From: Bifidobacterium breve
GTDB lineage: Bacteria > Actinomycetota > Actinomycetes > Nanopelagicales > Nanopelagicaceae
Direction: 5' to 3'
Length of the DNA: 8,176 nt
NCBI GenBank assembly: GCA_945869505.1
Contig: CAMBOZ010000051.1
Location: forward strand, 1-8,176
Both the position numbers and the translations under genes were made by a program. Shown one piece after another: positions 6,328 through 8,176 of the stretch. The notes under the pieces are model-generated. The model saw only the letters and a list, made by a program, of their open reading frames with translations. It searched no databases and had not been told where the DNA came from. Each line of letters starts with the position of its first letter. Positions within the stretch are counted from its first letter, which is position 1.

Positions 6328-6346
6328 CATCGAGGATTTGTCGATG
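6328..6346. promoter_or_regulatory. Inverted repeat between the divergent DinB and MFS genes
   Basis: CATCGA (6328-6333) and TCGATG (6341-6346) are perfect inverted arms separated by 7 nt. The site is centred 28 nt upstream of the DinB start and 47 nt upstream of the MFS start, so a single regulator bound here could act on both genes. A 6-bp arm can arise by chance in AT-balanced DNA, so support is modest. Confidence 0.35.
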
Positions 6347-6370
6347 TTAGGAAGTGATTGATCTACCCGT

Positions 6371-6376
6371 TAAGGT
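6371..6376 (+). promoter_or_regulatory. TAAGGT in front of the MFS start: ribosome binding site or leaderless -10
   Basis: AAGG within TAAGGT lies 8 nt upstream of the ATG at 6384, a usable Shine-Dalgarno, and this decides the start over the GTG at 6354, whose AGGA is only 1 nt away. The same hexamer also fits the actinobacterial -10 pattern TANNNT placed 7 nt before the start, so it could instead drive a leaderless mRNA. Confidence 0.45.
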
Positions 6377-6383
6377 TCGGGTT

Positions 6384-7601
6384 ATGAATCCGGCATTTAA
6401 TCGAATGTGGGCATCGAGCATAATTTCAAATCTTGCTGATGGCGTGATGTTGGCAGCGGTTCCTTTGCTCGCCATTTCATTGACCGATAGCCCCGTATTG
6501 ATTTCATTAATTGGGGCAATGGTTATGCTCCCTTGGCTACTTTTTGCTATTCCAATTGGCGCAATCGTTGATCGAGTTGATCGGCGCTACATATTGGCTG
6601 GCGCGAATGCATCAAGGAGTGCGGTCGTTGGTGTTCTAGCTCTTTTGATTGCCTTAGATCACGTAACTATTTTCTGGTTACTGACGGCCGCATTTATTAT
6701 CGGAGCTTGTGAGGTTGCTGCGGATACGACCGCACAGTCGCTGATTCCCCAAATATTGGATGAAAAAGACTTTGAGAAAGGCAATTCCAGACTTCAAATT
6801 TCGGAGACGGTTATCCAGGGCTTTATTGGAGCGCCAATCAGCGGGTTTATCTATGCCCTAGCGATCTATTTACCATTCTTTATCAACAGCTTGGGCTTTG
6901 CTATCTCTGCATTATTCGCACTTTCGATTCCAGTTAAGTATCTACAAGATCTGCGAGTTGAAGATACAGATAAGGTTCCTACGCGCTTCGTCGAAGATAT
7001 GAAATTTGGTATCGCATATCTCTTCAATCAAAAGGTTCTGCGGCGTTTGGTTGTGACCACTGCAACTATTGGACTTTGTTATTCAATGGGTACGGCAACG
7101 ATCGTTCTGTTCATCATTAAAGAGCTAGGTCTCTCTGAAAAATACTTTGGTGTAATTATGGCGATTCAAGGCGTGGGAGCTATCGCTGGTTCGTTGGTTG
7201 CCTCGCGAACATCCAACAAATTTGGACGTAGCCAAGTTATGACCTTTGCAATTGTTGCAAGTTCGGCAGTGCTACTCATCCAAGGTTTTTCTCCAAATAT
7301 TTATATTTTTGTCGCACTCGCCACTTTTGGTGGATTTGTAATCTCGCAATGGAATATTTTGCTCATGGCTACTTATCAAACGGTAATTCCGAAAGAACTT
7401 TATGGCCGCATTCACGGCACTCGCAGAACATTGGTCTGGGGAGCGATGCCCCTAGGTTCGCTCTTAGGCGGCGTATTGGCTAATTTCAGTCTGCGACTTC
7501 CGTTATATGTCGGTGGCGCACTTGCCTGTGTGATTTCTTTTGCTTCTATAGGTTTCTTACTCAATATTGAAAAGAACGCTCGAAGCGAAAGCGCAGTCTG
7601 A
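6384..7601 (+). CDS. MFS exporter, EntS-like (MFS_3 type)
   Basis: The 405-residue integral membrane protein has the hydrophobic pattern of a 12-helix major facilitator. The first helix includes SNLADGVMLAAVPLLA (15-30), as in the EntS/MFS_3 drug- and siderophore-exporter-like branch. Motif A between helices 2 and 3 is present as GAIVDRVDRR (59-68, with Gly59, Asp63, Arg64, Arg67 and Arg68), and the equivalent loop in the second half reads SRTSNKFGR. A polar central loop (LRVEDTDKVPTRF) separates the two six-helix halves. These proteins sit in the cytoplasmic membrane and usually export small molecules with proton exchange; the substrate cannot be told from sequence. An in-frame GTG at 6354 would add 10 residues; the ATG is preferred because of its better-spaced TAAGG. 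No neighbouring siderophore or antibiotic genes point to a substrate, and I see no clear terminator after the stop. Confidence 0.85.
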   Translation: MNPAFNRMWASSIISNLADGVMLAAVPLLAISLTDSPVLISLIGAMVMLPWLLFAIPIGAIVDRVDRRYILAGANASRSAVVGVLALLIALDHVTIFWLLTAAFIIGACEVAADTTAQSLIPQILDEKDFEKGNSRLQISETVIQGFIGAPISGFIYALAIYLPFFINSLGFAISALFALSIPVKYLQDLRVEDTDKVPTRFVEDMKFGIAYLFNQKVLRRLVVTTATIGLCYSMGTATIVLFIIKELGLSEKYFGVIMAIQGVGAIAGSLVASRTSNKFGRSQVMTFAIVASSAVLLIQGFSPNIYIFVALATFGGFVISQWNILLMATYQTVIPKELYGRIHGTRRTLVWGAMPLGSLLGGVLANFSLRLPLYVGGALACVISFASIGFLLNIEKNARSESAV

Positions 7602-7634
7602 GGCGAAGGCAACTCTCTTTTTCACCTCAAGAAC

Positions 7635-7679
7635 CACCCGCTTCCCCAATAGCTCATTTTCAAATAAGGTACGCGGGTG
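7635..7679 (+). promoter_or_regulatory. Inverted repeat enclosing the tldD start codon
   Basis: CACCCGC (7635-7641) and GCGGGTG (7673-7679) are perfect 7-bp inverted arms; the right arm ends with the GTG start codon, and the AAGG (7666-7669) lies in the 31-nt loop. If transcription begins upstream (for example with read-through from the MFS gene), the mRNA could pair and hide the start. TAAGGT at 7665-7670 is also exactly 6 nt before the GTG, a leaderless -10 geometry (TANNNT), in which case the left arm would not be transcribed. Confidence 0.35.
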
Positions 7680-8176
7680 AATAAAAATGTTGATGCAGAT
7701 TTTCTAGCCCTTCCGTTAGCCGCAGTTAGTGATGCCGCAATTAGCACAGCTAAAGGCGCTGGTGCATCTCACGTAGATGTGCGCATAGAACGCACGCGAA
7801 GCGGTCTTCTCTCTTTGCGTGATGCCCGTCCAGAGACCCAGAGCGATGAATCGATCGCCGGTGTTGGAGTGCGAGTCATTGTCAACGGTGCCTGGGGCTT
7901 TGCTTCATCACCAGAAATCTCGGTCGATGTAGCTAAAAAACTGGCACAAACCGCAGTTGCTATGGCCAAGACATCTAAGCCACTATCTACAGAATTAGTT
8001 TCACTGGTTACTGAGCCTGTGTATGCAAATCAGACCTGGGTCTCTGATTATGAAATCGATCCATTCTCAGTTTCTGATTCCGAGAAAAAGGATCGCTTAG
8101 CAGATCTAAGTAATCGATTACTCAAGAGCGCTGGCGTTAATCACACATCTGCGACCACAATGTTTGTTAAAGAACA
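7677..8176 (+). CDS. tldD: TldD/PmbA family metalloprotease, N-terminal part (runs off right edge)
   Basis: The frame opens at GTG 7677, after AAGG with a 7-nt spacer, and stays open for 166 codons to the edge; full-length members have about 450-510 residues. The N-terminal domain is recognisable: ASHVDVRIERTRSGLLSLRD (about residues 31-50), then GVGVRVIVNGAWGFASS (about 66-82), the most conserved N-terminal block of TldD. The catalytic HExxxH zinc motif lies further on and is not visible. TldD works with TldE (PmbA) as a heterodimeric zinc protease in the cytoplasm that degrades unfolded or leader peptides and in some bacteria matures ribosomal peptides such as microcin B17. A tldE gene is the expected next gene, but it is outside the window. 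The paralogue PmbA is an alternative name; the WGF block favours TldD. It follows the MFS gene by 75 nt on the same strand. Confidence 0.88.
   Translation, partial: MNKNVDADFLALPLAAVSDAAISTAKGAGASHVDVRIERTRSGLLSLRDARPETQSDESIAGVGVRVIVNGAWGFASSPEISVDVAKKLAQTAVAMAKTSKPLSTELVSLVTEPVYANQTWVSDYEIDPFSVSDSEKKDRLADLSNRLLKSAGVNHTSATTMFVKE

Noticed and set aside
7412..7969. Minus-strand frames at 7412-7612 and 7769-7969.
   Set aside because: They lie antisense to the MFS and tldD coding regions, show no start signals, and their sequences resemble no family.

Overview
The window looks like a stretch of a low-to-moderate GC actinobacterial chromosome. The pieces that suggest this are a cytoplasmic GH13 glucosidase of the type common in Actinobacteria, a 3-hydroxybutyrate-dehydrogenase-like SDR with an actinobacterial-style sequence, a TldD start, frequent GTG starts, and a TATAAT box placed for leaderless transcription. 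Base composition is clearly AT-richer than Streptomyces or Mycobacterium. A streamlined freshwater group such as the Nanopelagicales would fit, but that assignment is an inference.

Layout, left to right. Positions 1-2582 (minus) hold one uninterrupted, C-terminally truncated gene of at least 860 codons. It encodes a secreted protein with a signal peptide, three fibronectin-III-like modules and then a tandem array of ~90-residue putative-Ig modules. It starts with GTG and runs off the left edge, so an ATG-based or closed-frame ORF search misses it; the short plus-strand frames in this region are its shadows. Positions 2583-2699 are its upstream region, with several copies of GGGTGA. Positions 2700-3023 (minus) are a small YciI-type protein gene with a leaderless-looking promoter.

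From a short divergent region that contains a perfect-arm palindrome, a GH13 maltodextrin-type glucosidase gene runs rightward (3143-4966). It ends in a terminator hairpin that overlaps its stop codon and meets a convergent pair on the minus strand: a DinB-family protein gene (5794-6309) followed after 41 nt by an SDR gene (4985-5752). Divergent from the DinB gene is an MFS exporter gene (6384-7601). It is followed on the same strand by the first third of a tldD gene (7677 to the right edge).

The genes do not form one pathway. Plausible units are: the GH13 gene alone, perhaps under its own repressor, for intracellular breakdown of imported maltodextrins; dinB-SDR as a two-gene operon; the MFS gene alone; and tldD, whose usual partner tldE/pmbA would lie beyond the window. 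I see no mobile element, CRISPR array, RNA gene or defence system. The most distinctive items are the higher-order (three-module) repeat in the surface protein, the palindromic operator candidate in front of the glucosidase gene, and the altered SDR active-site motifs. No non-coding gap exceeds about 120 bases.
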